From Synaphobranchus kaupii (Eukaryota; Chordata; Actinopteri; Anguilliformes; Synaphobranchidae), in contig CM056380.1 of assembly GCA_029718625.1 (NCBI GenBank), positions 14,172,286 to 14,236,285 of the forward strand: a stretch of 64,000 bases of DNA, in the 5' to 3' direction. This document shows, one piece after another, positions 39,696 to 54,087 of the stretch (position 1 is its first letter; each line of letters begins with the position of its first letter). A program made the position numbers and the translations under genes. Under the pieces are notes generated by a model. It did no database searches. It was given only the letters and a program-made list of their open reading frames with translations, and was not told the DNA's origin.

Positions 39696-42600
39696 TGAGA
39701 GAGAACAAGAGAGAGAGAGGGGGGAGATAGAGAGAGCGACAAAGAAAATAAAATAAAGTATAAAATAATAAACAGAACTTTTTTAAATTAAACAAAAATT
39801 AACCAAACTAAAACACAAACACAAATAAAAAACAAAAAAAACAACAACCATTAAAGTAAACATATCATCTTATCAAGACTTCAACATAAATGAAAAAAAT
39901 AGAAACATACAAACAAACAAAAAGGTACTTCATTTTTGACCCTGAACAGAACACAGTACATCTTCAATGCACCATGTATTTCTAAAAGCCTCCACATTAT
40001 CTGTCAGGTTATAATAACTAAAGTCCACCCTAATGAGGACTGCAAGCAGCCCCTTTAACATAAACCACGGGTAAATTGACCCCTGACCCTCAATACAGTT
40101 CTTTGTAGTTTTCCATATTGACAGCTTGGATAGTCCAGACAACAAGTTGATTAAAACATGGAGCGGCCTTTTCTTGAAACTATACCGTGGTCCAAAAATA
40201 AACAATAACAATAAAACAGCGCCCCTAAAACCTGAAACCACCCCTCCAATAATGTGAACTACCCCCACAACCAGTGACACCGTACAAATATGTGAGGTAC
40301 TTTTTCCCTTTGTGCGCAGAAAATACAACCCTCCCCAACGCTAGGATCTAGGTGTGCCAAATATCTGTTCATAGCTATTGCCCCATGCACAATCCTCGAC
40401 TGGAGGCCGTCTGTCCAACGACACGGGGCTTGTACCAGCAGCCGTTTCGAAGAAGAAAAAGCTCCACCTTGAGGCCTTCAACTCTGCCAGAGAGCGCAAG
40501 TGTGACACTTTAACGCAGGTGTAATAGAGAGGGTTCTTCCCAAGGATCCCAAACTACCTCAGCTCAGGGGTTATACGAGGCAGGAAGCTCCCCCGTTCTC
40601 GTGCCACTCCCCTACAGCAGGAGAGACAGTTAGAGAGGGGAAAACAAACTTGCATTCATCATCCCATTGGTCAGACAGAGTGTGGTTCTCAGCAAACGCT
40701 ATGAGGGGCCCTGGCAGGGAAGCACAAACCTCCCCCACCGGCCTATACAGCCGCCTGTAAGACCTAATACCTGTCATATCCCCAAACCGTGCCACATATG
40801 TCTTCATGTGCCCCAGTTTGGCGCAGCCTGCCCCCCACAGGCCATATTGCAGACTGGGAGAGCACAAACAGTTAGTGTTGGTAAAATCTCTAAAAAAGAA
40901 AGGCTCCTCAAAGAGCTACAGGCCGCAGTAGGGTCCCGTTGAAACTTTAAAGATCAGCCATGGCTCAGACTGACTGGTAGAATGGTGTCGGTCCTGACCG
41001 GTCAATGTCTTCATGCCAGAGCAGAGTTACTTGTCATAGCCAAGGGCAGCAGTGGAGCCGCATCCAACCAGTTTAGTCCACAGCCGTAGAGCAGGGCCGG
41101 TGAAGCCTGCAGCCTGATGGCCATGATCCTGGCTGGACTGTCCATGAGGCCTTGCCCTCCCCCCTGTACTGGCAGGTACAGTGCAGGTGCCCTTACCCAG
41201 TGATGTCCAGACCAAAATAAGCTCACGATCGTCTGCTGTACCTGATCTACCAGGACCTTTGGTGCAGGTAGAACAGTTCATTTGTGGCATAACCTTGAGG
41301 CAACCAAGTTATTGGTGACCAGTACTCTTCCCCAACACTACAGCTGGGGTAGCAGCCATCTCAATTTAGACCATCTGGTGGACACCTTCTCCATACACCC
41401 ATCAAATTATGTTTCTGAAACTCCTACGTTCCTAAAAACACACCCAGAACTTTCATTCCCCCCGTCCCCCAACTCAGACCCCCCCCACCCCCGGCAGGCT
41501 GGGAGCTGCCCCCTTCCACACCTGCAAGGCCTCACTTTTCTCCCAGTTTACCTTAGCAGAGGAGGGAGGGAGAGGAAGAGAGAGACTCTTATTTTATTTT
41601 TAAAGTCTCATTTATTGCACAGAACGAAAAAATAAAACAAGACCTACGCGTTCACATACTATGAGCAAAGCTAAATTATCCACTCACACACACCCAGAAA
41701 AAGTTAATCATTTATAGAATAAAATAAAGTATAAAATAAAATCACATAGAAAAATGAAGACATTACCAGAAACCAAAAGGAAAACAAAAATAAATTGACA
41801 ACACAATTAAAACACAATCACAAAAGAAAAAACACACAAAAAAACACCATTACAGTAAATAAATAATCTTACCAGGACTTCTAAATAAATGAACATATAA
41901 CAAAATAAAAATAGAAACACACAAATGGACTACATCCTGAACTCACCCCTCCAATAATGTGAACAACCTCCTCAACCAGGGACACCGTACAAATATGTGA
42001 CGTACTGTTTCCCTTTGTGCCTGAAATGCCTCCCTGCAAACAGAGCTCTCTCCAAATAGATGCTCACACCACATTCAGAATATAAATGATCACACACACT
42101 CCTCCTTTCCTCAACAACAGCTGTGCTGATAATGAGTCGCAGCTTCTTATATTGTTAGGTTCTTACTTACAAAAGTAAACAAGGGTTGACTGTGTCTCAA
42201 TACCAAACTAAATGAAGGGCAATGGGAACATGGAGGGGATAGGGAGAACATGGAGGGGATAGGGAGAACAGGTAGGGGATAGGGAGGACAGGTAGGGGAT
42301 AGGGAGGACAGGTAGGGGATAGGGAGGATAGGTAGGGGATAGAGAGGACGGGTAGGGGATAGGGAGGACAGGTAGGGGATAGGGAGGACGGGTAGGGGAT
42401 AGGGAGGATAGGTAGGGGATAAGGAGGACAGGTAGGGGATAGAGGGGACAGGTAGGGGATAGGGAGGATAGGTAGGGGATAAGGAGGATAGGTAGGGGAT
42501 AGGGAGGACAGGTAGGGGATAGGGAGGATAGGTAGGGGATAGGGAGGATAGGTAGGGGATAGGGAGGATAGGTAGGGGATAGGGAGGATAGGTAGGGGAT

Positions 42601-45600
42601 AGGGAGGATAGGTAGGGGATAGGGAGGATAGGTAGGGGATAGGGAGGATAGGTAGGGGATAGGGAGGATAGGTAGGGGAAAGGGAGGATAGGTAGGGGAT
42701 AGGGAGGATAGGTAGGGGATAGGGAGGATAGGTAGGGGATAGGGAGGATAGGTAGGGGATAGAGAGGACAGGTAGGGGATAGGGAGGACAGGTAGGGGAT
42801 AGGGAGGATAGAAACCAGGTGTGGTGTGATACTCACAGGGGTTGACAGTCATAGATATAGCCTCCATGGGTAGGATGGTCCTGGCTCCGATGTAATGAGC
42901 ATTGCAGGTGTAGTCGGACCGGCTGTCGTTTGCGATCACATTGGCGAAGTACAGGCTGCCATCCAGACCGGTGGTCAGCCTCTCACTCAGCTCAATGTGC
43001 TTTAGCTCTGCAGACAGGAAGCAGATGGCCAAATCTCTTAATGTTCCGGGATAGTCCAGGATGTACGTGGCATTTAAAACCCTGTGCAATCACTTTTCCT
43101 TCCTGTGCAACCCTATTTTACTCAGCTGAGTAGCTGTTGTGGCTTAATCCTAAATGCAAGTAAATAGAAGTGATGGGCACAGGGTCTAATACTGTACAGA
43201 CACAGGTAGAAGCTGAAAACAGCACAGACACAGGTAGAAGCTGGAGACAGCACAGACACAGGTAGAAGCTGAGGACAGCACAGACACAGGTAGAAGCTGA
43301 AGACAGACACAGACACAGGGTAGAAGCTGAAGAGAGGCACAGACACAGGTGGAAGCTGAAGACAGACACAGACACAGGTAGAAGCTGAAGACAGACTCAG
43401 ACACAGGTAGAAGCTGAAGACAGACACAGACACAGGTAGAAGCTGAAGTCAGACACAGACACAGGTAGAAGCTGAAGACAAACACAGACAGACTCACTTT
43501 TGTCCATCCAGTGAATGTGTGGAGGGACAGTGCTGAAGGGGGGGTTACAGTTCAGGACCACACTGTGCCCCTCCTCCACCTTCATTTGAACCTTCTTCTC
43601 TTTCGGCAAAATGGGATTACCTGAAAAGGAGGACGGGGGGGGGGGGGGGGGGGGGGGGGGGGTTGTTATTCAGGCTCCAGTGCTGAAGAAATCTGAGACA
43701 GAGCAACACATGAACAAGTGTGCATCACTTCTTACCAAACCACAGGAAGTCTCTTATAAGGAGGTATAGCCTGAATTTAAAATTGCCCTCAGGATATAAT
43801 ACAAATTGTAACAATAAGATGGACTACATTTAAACAGGGTGCTCTGGGAATTGAGTCCCCCAAGGATCAGTGTTAGGACATCTGCTCTTCTTTATTTACA
43901 TAAATGACCTCGAGAAAGACATTAGTAGCAGAACAGTTAAATTGACACAATACCTGGGGGCGTAGATAACAGTTTGAAAGCTACAAAAATAAGTAACTAA
44001 ATCTAAAATTGGGGAGCCATGTAAATTGTGTAAATTTAAAATTAACATCACCAAATGTAATGTTATGGTGACAATAACAATACAGACAGAATTATTTATT
44101 GGGAAATAGCTAAATTTAAATGTTTGCAAGAGGCTTCGGCGTAATAGATAACCAAAGTCTGTCTGCATGCGGCCATTTTGTGAAGAAAAAGGGTGAAGAG
44201 GAAGCTGGGATATTTAGTAAAGAGGCATTGAGAATAAATCAAAGGAGGGAAAACAATGTTATGCAGCTCCTTTGCCAGACTACATTTAGAGTAACTCCGC
44301 CCTCTTTGGTAAGAAAGATATTGATGTTCTTTTTAATAAATACAAAGAAGGGACACAAACAGGTTCCAAGGGAGGATTAACCCTCAACATTAGGATACGG
44401 GGGATGTGTTATATAGTCAGGGGTTGTTTGACTGAGATTTTGGAACATTTTTGATTAAAATTGAATTGATTACTTAAAATACACTTCACCGTTGTGCAAA
44501 TCTAACACAACATCACAAGCTCTACACAATTGCTTCAAAACATTGTAACCTGCAAAATAGCAATGGAAAGATCGAAGATTAGCAGGACAAACATAACAGC
44601 ACATTTCTCAATGTCTACAAAACAAATTACCTGCAAAAATACATATAATTATATATACAGTCAAGCCGGAAAGTCTGCACACCCCTTTCACCTTCTCCAC
44701 GTTTTATTACGTTTATTACAGACTTATACTACAATAGATTGAGTTCATTTTTTGCCTCAAACATCTACACACAATAGCCAATAATGACGAAGTGAAAACA
44801 GGTTTTTAGAAAATATGCTATTTTATTTTACTGACAAAAATAGGTTATTTAGGGGCTACATATCTGTACACACCCTTAGCCTAATACTTGGTTGCTGCAC
44901 CTTTGGCAGCGATTACAGCTTCAAGGCGTCTTGGGAAAGAAGCTACGCGCTTGGCACGCTTGTTTCTGGACATTTTTGCCCATTCCTCTTGGCATATCCT
45001 TGCAAGCTCTGTCAGGTTGGATGGGGAGCGTCGGTACACAGCCATTTTCAGCTCTTTCCACAGATGTTCAATTGGATTCAGGTCTGGGCTCTGGCTGGGC
45101 CACTCAAGGACATGCAGACTTTCTCCGAAGCCACTCCTTTGTTCTCTTGGCTGTGTGCTTCGGGTCGTTGTCATGTTGGAAGGTAAACCTTCGCCCCAGT
45201 CTGAGGTCCAGAGCGCTCTGGAGCAGGTTTTCTTCAAGGATCTCGTGTACTTAGCTGCATTCATCTTTCCCTCTATCAGGACTAGTCGCCCCGTTCCCGC
45301 TGCTGTACAACATCCCCACATCATGATGCTGCCACCGCCATGCTTCACTGTAGGGATGGTATTAGCCAGGTGATGAGCGGTGCCTGGTTTCCTCCAGATG
45401 TGACGCTTGGTATTCAGGCCAAAAAGTTAAATTTTGGTTTCATCAGACCAGAGAATCTTGATTCTCATGGTTTGAGAGTCCAAGCGGGTCCTTCGGCAAA
45501 CTCCAAGCGGGCTGTGATGTGCATTTTACTAAGGAGGGGCTTCCGTCTGGCCACTCTACCATAAAGGCCTGATTGGTGGAGTGCTGCCTGGATGGTTGAT

Positions 45601-48600
45601 CTTCTGAAAGGTTCTCCCATCTCCACAAGGATACGCTGGAGCTCTGTCAGAGTGACCCTCGGGTTCCTGCTCACCTCCCTGGCCAAGGCCCGTCTTCCCC
45701 AATTGCTCAATTTGGCCGGGCGGCCAAGCCTAGGAAGATTCTTGGTGGTTCCAAACTTCTTCCATTTACGAATGATGGTGGCCACTGTGCTCTTTGGGAC
45801 CTGTAAAGCTGCAGAGATTTTTCCGTACCCTTCTCCAGATCTATGCCTTGACACAATCCTGTTTCTGAGGTCTGCAGATAATTCCTTTGACCCCATGGCT
45901 TGCAGTTTGCTCTGACATGCACTGTCAACTGTGGTACCTTATATAGGCAGGTGTTGGCAATCCCCAATCATGTCCAATCAATTGAATTTATCACAGGTGG
46001 ACTCCAATTAAGTTGTAGAAACATCTCAAGCAGTATCAGTGGAAACAAAATGCATCTCAGGTCACTGGGTGTCATATGTGTACATATGATATTTTACATT
46101 TAGATTTTTAATAAATTAGCACAAATGTCTAAAAACCTGTTTTCACTTTGTCATTATGGGCTATTTTGTGTAGAATTTTGAGACAAAAAAAAATGAACTC
46201 AATCTATTGTAGAATATGTCTGTAACGTAATAAAACGTGGAGAAGGTGAAATGGGTGTGCAGACTTTCCAGCTTGACTGTAACTACTTTAGCAGTGACCC
46301 TTGGCAGGTTTAAGTCCAAGCTTGAAACAGTGCTGGATAAAAATGCATGTAATGGGGAACTACTTGGCCAGTGACCCTTGGCAGGTTTTAAGTCCAAGCT
46401 TGAAACAGTGCTCGATATTCTCTTACAGAAAAGTGTATTTTTTACATATAGGAAATTGGCTTTAAGTAATAAATCACAAATACAGAAGATGTGGTTAGTC
46501 TTGAGTTCCTTGTCTCTAGTGCCAATATTGCATCAAAATTTCTCATTTTAAAAGATGTATCAACAATGTAATAAAAATACTTTTAAATGTACAGTTCCTT
46601 TCTTACATGCCAAACCATGCAAGCGTTAAAAATATAGATTAAATAAATAAATGAAGACAATCCACATTGAATAAAACAGTAGTGACAAATATACAGTATT
46701 TAAAGTTTTCCCTTTTTAATGCTTACGCTAATCATTTTAAGAAACTCTTAACGCACCCTATAACGCTCGCATCCCCAAGTTGCTAAAGCTGTGATAAACT
46801 ATTATATATTTAACGTGATATATTTTTTGCTGTACCTGAATTGAAGCTCTGCTCTTATTCCTGCGGATGGAGCAGCTCTATAAAAAGGGACATCTTCATA
46901 CAAGCAAACCGGAACAGTGGGAGCACTGATCACAATTAGGGAAATGGACTCACTCTCGATGATCAGCCGGACCTCGTTTGAGACTGCGGTGCCAAGCTCG
47001 TTAGAGGCATAGCAGCGGTATGTTGCTTGGTACTGTTCGGCCTGTTCATTTGACACTACGGTGAACGCTCCAGAATTATCCGCCATTGAAGTCCTGGGAT
47101 CAGTGGTAGGGTCAAACTGCATTCCATTCCTGACCCAGCGAAACCTGGCAACCGAGAGTGAGCGGGAGTGAGGTTATTACTGTTGCCATGATGCAATGAT
47201 GTCATAACTTGTATTGTCTGTCTTCTGCACAGTATAACCAATTTACTGCCATGCAAACAATCAGAGCCATTTCACTGAATGATAGCCAGCAATCCAGCAA
47301 TGACGGTGTGACTGTGACTGTGTGGGAATGGTGAGGTATAGACTGTGTGAATGTGTCTGGTGTAGACTGTGTGGGAATGGTCTGGTATAGACTGTGTGGG
47401 AATGGTCTGTTATAGACTGTGGGAATTGTCTGGTATAGACTGTGCGGGAATTGTCTGGTATAGACTTTGGGAATGGCCTGGTATAGACTTTGCGAATGGC
47501 CTGGTATAGACTGTGCAGGAATTGTCTGGTATAGACTTTGTGGGAATGGCCTGGTTTAGACTGTGTGGGAATTGTCTGGTATAGACTGTGTGGGAATTGT
47601 CTGGTATAGACTGTGTGGGAATTGTCTGGTATAGACTGTGTGGGAACGGTCTGGTACAGACTGTGTGGGAACGGTCTGGTATAGACTGTATGGGGATGAT
47701 CTGGTATAGAGAATGAGTTACGTTCTGTCTGACTAACTCCACTCATACGTGCGTGTAAGACAGGACAGTTACAGAGGTAATGAGCTATGTTCTGTCTGAC
47801 TAACTCCACTGACACATGTGGGTAAGACAGGAGCGTTCTAGCGGTATTGAGCTCCATTCTGTCTAAGTAAACAGTGAGTAGGAGGTAAGTAGGCACTGAC
47901 ATGGGTGGGGGATTCCCAGAGGCATTGCAGGCGAGAGTGATGTCATCGACAGGAAAGGCAGTGTACGACTTCGGCTGTGCAGTGATCTCGGGCGGCTGCT
48001 GCACTGTAAGGAGACAAAGGAGGTCATTCCAGACTGACCACAGTGACTGGACACTGATGTTCAGAGGTGTGGACTCGAGTCACATGACTTGGACTCGAGT
48101 CAGACTCGAGTCGTGAATTTGATGACTTTAGACTCGACTTGACAAAATGTAAAAAGACTTGCAACTCGACTTGGACTTTAACATCAGTAACTCGTGACTT
48201 CACTTGGACTTGACCCTTTTGACTTGAAAAGACTTGCTACTTTTCCCCAAACCCACAGATTAAAAAGTATGTTGAAATGGACCGCTCTATCTCTCTCTCT
48301 TTTATACATGTGTGCATCTGTGTGTGCGTGTGTGAGAGAGAGCAAGCGCGCTGTCGGCACGACATCCAATCAAATTAGATCCATGTTGTTTTGATCCGAC
48401 AGCATGCACCCAATTAAATTACAGGACAACCAATGAAGAGGAACAGACAACAACGCGCCAGTTAGCAAAAATGATACCAAAGATAGTTTCGTTTGGGTAT
48501 AAAAACTACGAGGTGGTCAACAAAAAACGAATTGCAGTATGTAAAACATGCGGGTCAAAGATTACGGACGGAGACGCAACAACTTCCAACTTCGTTCGAC

Positions 48601-51600
48601 ATTTGAAGCTGCACAAAGAACGGTAAGTTTTGAATGAAAGCTAACACTAGCTTATCGGCTAAGTAACTTAAATCAATGAGACTGTAAAGTCACTGTTAAC
48701 AATCTGCATCCACTGCGGGTTCATTCCCTTACTCATACTTATATTGTAAAAGGATAGTTTGGATAGTATAAAGCGCGTAGTCAGTGTATCACACACAGTA
48801 GACTGCTGTCAGCAGTAAAACATAAGCAAACCTAATCAAATCAAGGTCAGTTTAAATGTACTCTATATTAAGAATATGTGTACCATTTTAGCTTGCTGCC
48901 AGACGAATTTTTCTGACATGAAAGCGAAGTATATCTCACTCTCTCCAGCACACCAGACTCCATTGACAAAAATAGCAATTTTACTTTGCAGCACACGGGA
49001 GTTGCTTGTCTACTGCTGCCTCATTGAGGTCGTTTATGTAATTTTCGTAAATCACAACTAAGCTGAACTATCACCGAAGACATAAAATAGCACAAATAAA
49101 CTTAATAATTGAGGCAGCAGTAGACCAGCAATGTCTGTGTGATGCGAGGAAAAAATGCTGTTTTTGTCAATGGAATTTGGTGTGCTGGAGAGAGTGAATT
49201 AACAAGCATATAACTTCAGTTTCCTGACGGAAAGGGCTGTTTGATGGCAAGGTAAAGCAGTGATAGCGTACAATGAAAATGAAATAGATTTTATTAATGT
49301 AATGTTATAACACACACTCATACAGTATACAATTAATATTAACACTTTTTTTAAATATTAACACAATGTTACAATTGATATGACTAAAGAGTATGTATTC
49401 ATGTGTGGTTATAAGGGATTTTCTGACATCTCATATGCTTACCTGTTACAGATTTGAAGAATACCAGATGAACAAAAGCATCATAAATGAACCACAACAG
49501 CCTTCAATCTCACAATTCCTGGACAGTCGTGTAGGGCATTACAGCATGACTCATCCACAGCAGAAAGCTATCACCAATGCAATACTGTCCGACTTGATTA
49601 TTGGTTGCAACTTTCCCCTGTCTATTGTGGAAAACAAGAGTTTTCGGCACTTTCTGACAGTACTCGACAGTAAGTACAGCCCAGTGTGTCGCAGAACGTT
49701 GACATCAAAAACAGAGAGCCTCACTGAGGAGAGATGTTCAAAATTAAAAACTCAATTGAGCAACACTGACCATGTTTCAGTCACTGTGGACATTTGGTCT
49801 GACCGAAAGATGAGGGGATTCCTTGGTGTCACTGTCCACTGGATAGAGAAAGAGGCAGAGAGGATACAGCTAAAGACTAATCTCTTGGCCTGCAACCGCT
49901 TCAAAGGCTCACACACAGCTGAACGAATCTGTGACCAATTTGAGTCAATATGTGATGAATACAACATCAAAGATAAATTGGACTACATTATTAGTGACAA
50001 TGCTGCTAACATGCGAAAGGCATTCACTGTGTGCTTCCCCAGTGAACAAGAGGATGATGATGATGAGGGAGATCATCTTGATGACCCTGAGCTCTGGTGT
50101 GACTTAACCCTGGAAGATCAGCAAACGGTAGATGCTGCTATGGCAAAGAAACAGCGCCTGCAGTGTTTTGCGCATACTCTTCAGCTGGTGGTGGGAGACG
50201 GTTTGAAAGAAACAAAAGTGGCATGTCCTTCTCTTTCCAAGTTATCTAAACTTAGCTCACTGCTGCACACAAGCACAACATTCAAAGATGTGTTTGATAG
50301 TGAATTTGGGGAACAGAAAGGCATCCCTGCTGCAGTCAACACAAGATGGAACTCAACACTGAGGCAAGTGAAGGCAGTTCTCCAGTGTGATCATCTAAAG
50401 CTCTGTGCTGTTCTAGAAAAGGCTGCGCATAAGGAGTTGTCATTCACACCACGTGAGTGGAATCTGTTGAAGGAGTTGGTGGACATCTTGAAGCCGTTTG
50501 GAGAAGCAACTGATTTGACACAGGGGGAGAAGATCGTCACAATCAGTGCAGTTGTTCCATCCATCTTGGCCCTCAATCACCACCTTGAGAAGCTGAAGCC
50601 TCAAGTTCGTTTCCTGAGCGGCCTGGTCGGAAGCCTCCAGGTATCCCTGAAAAAAAGATTTCTTGGGATCTTCATTAACGTGAAAATGGCCAGGACTCAA
50701 AATGGGATCACTGCCCCCTTTTCAGACCCAGTCTACCTCAAAGCAGCCGTCTTGGATCCAGCCTTTTCTCTGTTCTGGGTGGAGCCCCATGTGCTGGTCA
50801 ATCGTGACATCAAGGCAGAGGTGGCACAACAAGTTAAAGGTAAATATTATTGACTTTAATGCAACGTTTTTTCCTCATAATCTGATCTAATTGACTGCAA
50901 CAATAATTACATTTTTCAGTCTAACACTATCACCAACATCAATGGTAATAAGGGCTCTTTTGTTTCTGCTGTTGTTGTTACATGTTTTGCCAGAATTGAT
51001 CCTGCAAGATGCTGCAGAGACTGAGCAACCTGTGCCTCTGGTTGATGAAGAAGAGCAAGAGGATCTTGGAGAAGGGCTGTTTGCTGCATACCATAAGAGG
51101 CAGAAGAAGGATGTTGGGACCACTCCAGCACTACAGCTAAGTCACTACCTTGACATAGCCGAAGGACAGGCTGCCCTTTTGTTCTGGGCACTGAACATGA
51201 AGACTCTTCCTTCACTCTTCCGAGTGGCCATCAGAGTCTTGGCAGTGCCTGCCTCTAGTGCTCCAGTGGAGCGAGTTTTCAGCCATGGTGGCCTCATACT
51301 ACGTCCCCATCGTGCACAAATGACTGACAGACTTTTGGCCAATTTGATCTTTTGCAAATGCAATGCAGCATAGGGCCCTGACATAGAAAAGCACAACCCT
51401 GTTCATTGTTATGTTCATGTATTTGTCCTCAGGACACTTGAATCTTAAAGGAAAAAAAAAGTTAAGGCACTTACAGAGAGTCGGTGCAGTTTTTCAGAAG
51501 TGATAATTCAGATAATTTTTTGGGGAGTGAGGATTTCTTTAAGTGATGACATGTTTGGAAAAGGTTAAGGCTAGATTTAAATTTTGAAAGGAGTCAAAAG

Positions 51601-53950
51601 GACCTGTCTAGTTGAAGGTGAAAACTGTTTTGCAATATGATATGAGATCAGTACAATACAGAAACTGCTGTGCAACTAGTTATAGTGCAATATGCTATGG
51701 AAATACAATGTCAGCACTTTTTGTGCAAATTACATTTGCATTTGTTTCTTTCAAATGTGTTTGAACAATGTTCTTGCAAAAAAAGGTTTGATAAATAAAT
51801 ACAGATCTTAAAAGCATACATGATCTGTGTGTAAATATTATTTCTCTGTTTAGGACTCGAAAGGACTCTAAACTCAAATGGTAGGACTTGGGACTTGACT
51901 TGAGACTTGTCGGTCTTGACTTGGGACTTGACTTGAGACTTGTCGGTCTTGACTTGGGACTTGACTCGGGACTTGAGGGCAAAGACTTGAGACTTACTTG
52001 TGACTTGCAAAACAATGACTTGGTCCCACCTCTGCTGATGTTCATACACACTCAACACACGGGATGGTCAATAAAGCAGTATAATTGTATAAAACAATAC
52101 CACATATATTTAAATACAGGCAAATGGTGGACATGCAGGTTGATTTGCAGGCAAACAACCCATATTACATGTGAAGTACACATTTGAAAATACATATTTG
52201 AAAAAGGCCTCCATATTAATAATACTGCCCTTCCCTGCTCAATGGCATTTTTTTGGTCATGGCCTCTCTCCATTTGAATCTCAACAGGTGCCAGCCCCTT
52301 CAAGGGGAAATTAAAATCATAATTTATTATGTCCATCCTGGCCTCAGAACTTGTGTGACTATTTTATATTCTTCCTGTAACTGCAAATCATCATTTGAGC
52401 TGATGTCATCACTGCCATGTAACTCCTCTTTTAATCACATTAATTATTGAGACATTGTGGTGTCTTAACCCTCATGGAAATGTAATATACTGCAGTATAT
52501 TTTAAATATATATTTACAATATATTTTAAATATATATTTACAATATACTGCAGTATATTCTTTTTCGATAAGGGTTTTGAGACACAATCACAATATTTAA
52601 GACAGAACTGAAGGTTTGTAATCCTGCTTTAGTTTCAAGCTAACTGCAGCCTCTACAACATGTTCTGGTTTATTTCTGTATAAAGGGGGGGGGGGGTAGT
52701 TTTTAAACACACAGGGCCTCATTCATGAAACATGAGCAGGACGAATTTGTGCGTAAATCATTCGCAATTTTGCTCATATTTTGACATTCATCAGTTTTTG
52801 TTTCTGAGATTTGTTTGTACGTACGAATAAACTTTACACCTGCTCAGGACCATGCGTACCGCATTCATAAATTAAAAATGCCGCTAAATGTAGCTTCTGA
52901 ATGTCAATAAGAATATGAATTCACTAATTAATAACAATAGGAAGCGTTTGGTTGCAGGTATTACTACTAAAGGTGGTGTAACCAGTTATTGAGTCTAAGG
53001 GGCAAGTATTTTTCACACAGGGGCATTGGGTGTTGCATAACTTTCTTTAATAAATATATTAAATGTGTATCACACTGTTGTGTTATTTGTTCACTCAGGG
53101 TATTTATGTATTATTAGGTTTTGGTTGAAGATCTGATAACATTTAGGGCCTGATTTACTAAGAAATTTAGCACGTGCAAAACCTTTTAGCACACGCAAAA
53201 CAAATAACACAACCAATGATTGGTGCAAAACAAATAAAAAATACCATGACCAATCATTGATCATGTTATTGGTTTGGTGTGTGCTAAAATGTTTTGCACA
53301 TGCTAAATGTCTTAGTAAATCAGGCCCTTCGTGTAACAAAAATGCAGAAAATCAGACAAATACTTTTTCACAGACAACTTCTATCCTGCATCTCTCCTGA
53401 CCTCTTCCTCTCCATCTATCCTCTATTTGTCCTGCATCTCTGCTCAATCACGTCTCCATCCCCATCTCCCCTCCGATCTCTAATGAACAGTCTCAGGGTA
53501 ACACGTTTCATGGCTCAGACATGTAGAAATGTAAACACAGGAATGGTGGACAGCTGCTTTGTGCCGGATGCTTTCAGGAGAGATCACAACTGTTTACAGT
53601 GAAGAAGAAGCAGGAATATGAGAGAGACACGGAGATTCTGGGAAAATGTACTTACAGTTACTTATTTGGTCTGTTTATCCAGTGTGAACAGCCATGGAGA
53701 AGAATTCAGAGAAACACATTAGTAACACAAACACAAACACACCTTGGTCTGCAAATGTAATTTGGTTTAATAAATAAATCACCCCGCCCCCTTTAGTGTG
53801 TGGGTTGTGCCCCTTATTCCAAATGGGAGAGTGTATCTTTAGATACCGTGGTATTGTAGAGTAGTAAGAAGCTAAAGGTTTTTGCGGACGTTTTCTGCAT
53901 TGTGGTATGAAGCAATGCTGTGTGTGCTGTGCGCTGTAAAACACACATGG

Positions 53951-54011
<61 letters not shown>

Positions 54012-54046
54012 TGCACATATAATGTGTATATGTCAGTGAGAAAGAG

Positions 54047-54087
<41 letters not shown>

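Larger units (their letters stand above)
48062..52034 (+). mobile_element. Structurally complete hAT transposon
   Basis: Termini CAGAGGTGTGGACTCGAG and (complement of the right end) CAGAGGTGGGACCAAGTCAT, flanked by a perfect 8-bp duplication CTGATGTT (48054-48061 and 52035-52042), the hAT signature. Subterminal regions of about 180 bp at each end are packed with GACTTG / GACTCGA motifs, likely transposase-binding sites. Encodes a BED-type transposase in three exons. Lies in the l1cam intron between the mini-exon and exon 3, opposite in strand. Confidence 0.94.

Noticed and set aside
42147..43089. [18 protein letters not shown] repeat protein frames
   Set aside because: Translation of the 20-bp minisatellite joined by chance to the real Ig2 exon at 42837-43007.
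43118..43497. [16 protein letters not shown] repeat frames
   Set aside because: Translation of the 31-bp minisatellite in the intron.
47261..48004. 247-codon minus frame with [15 protein letters not shown] repeats
   Set aside because: Only the exon 3 part (47901-48003) is real; the remainder is intronic minisatellite read through.
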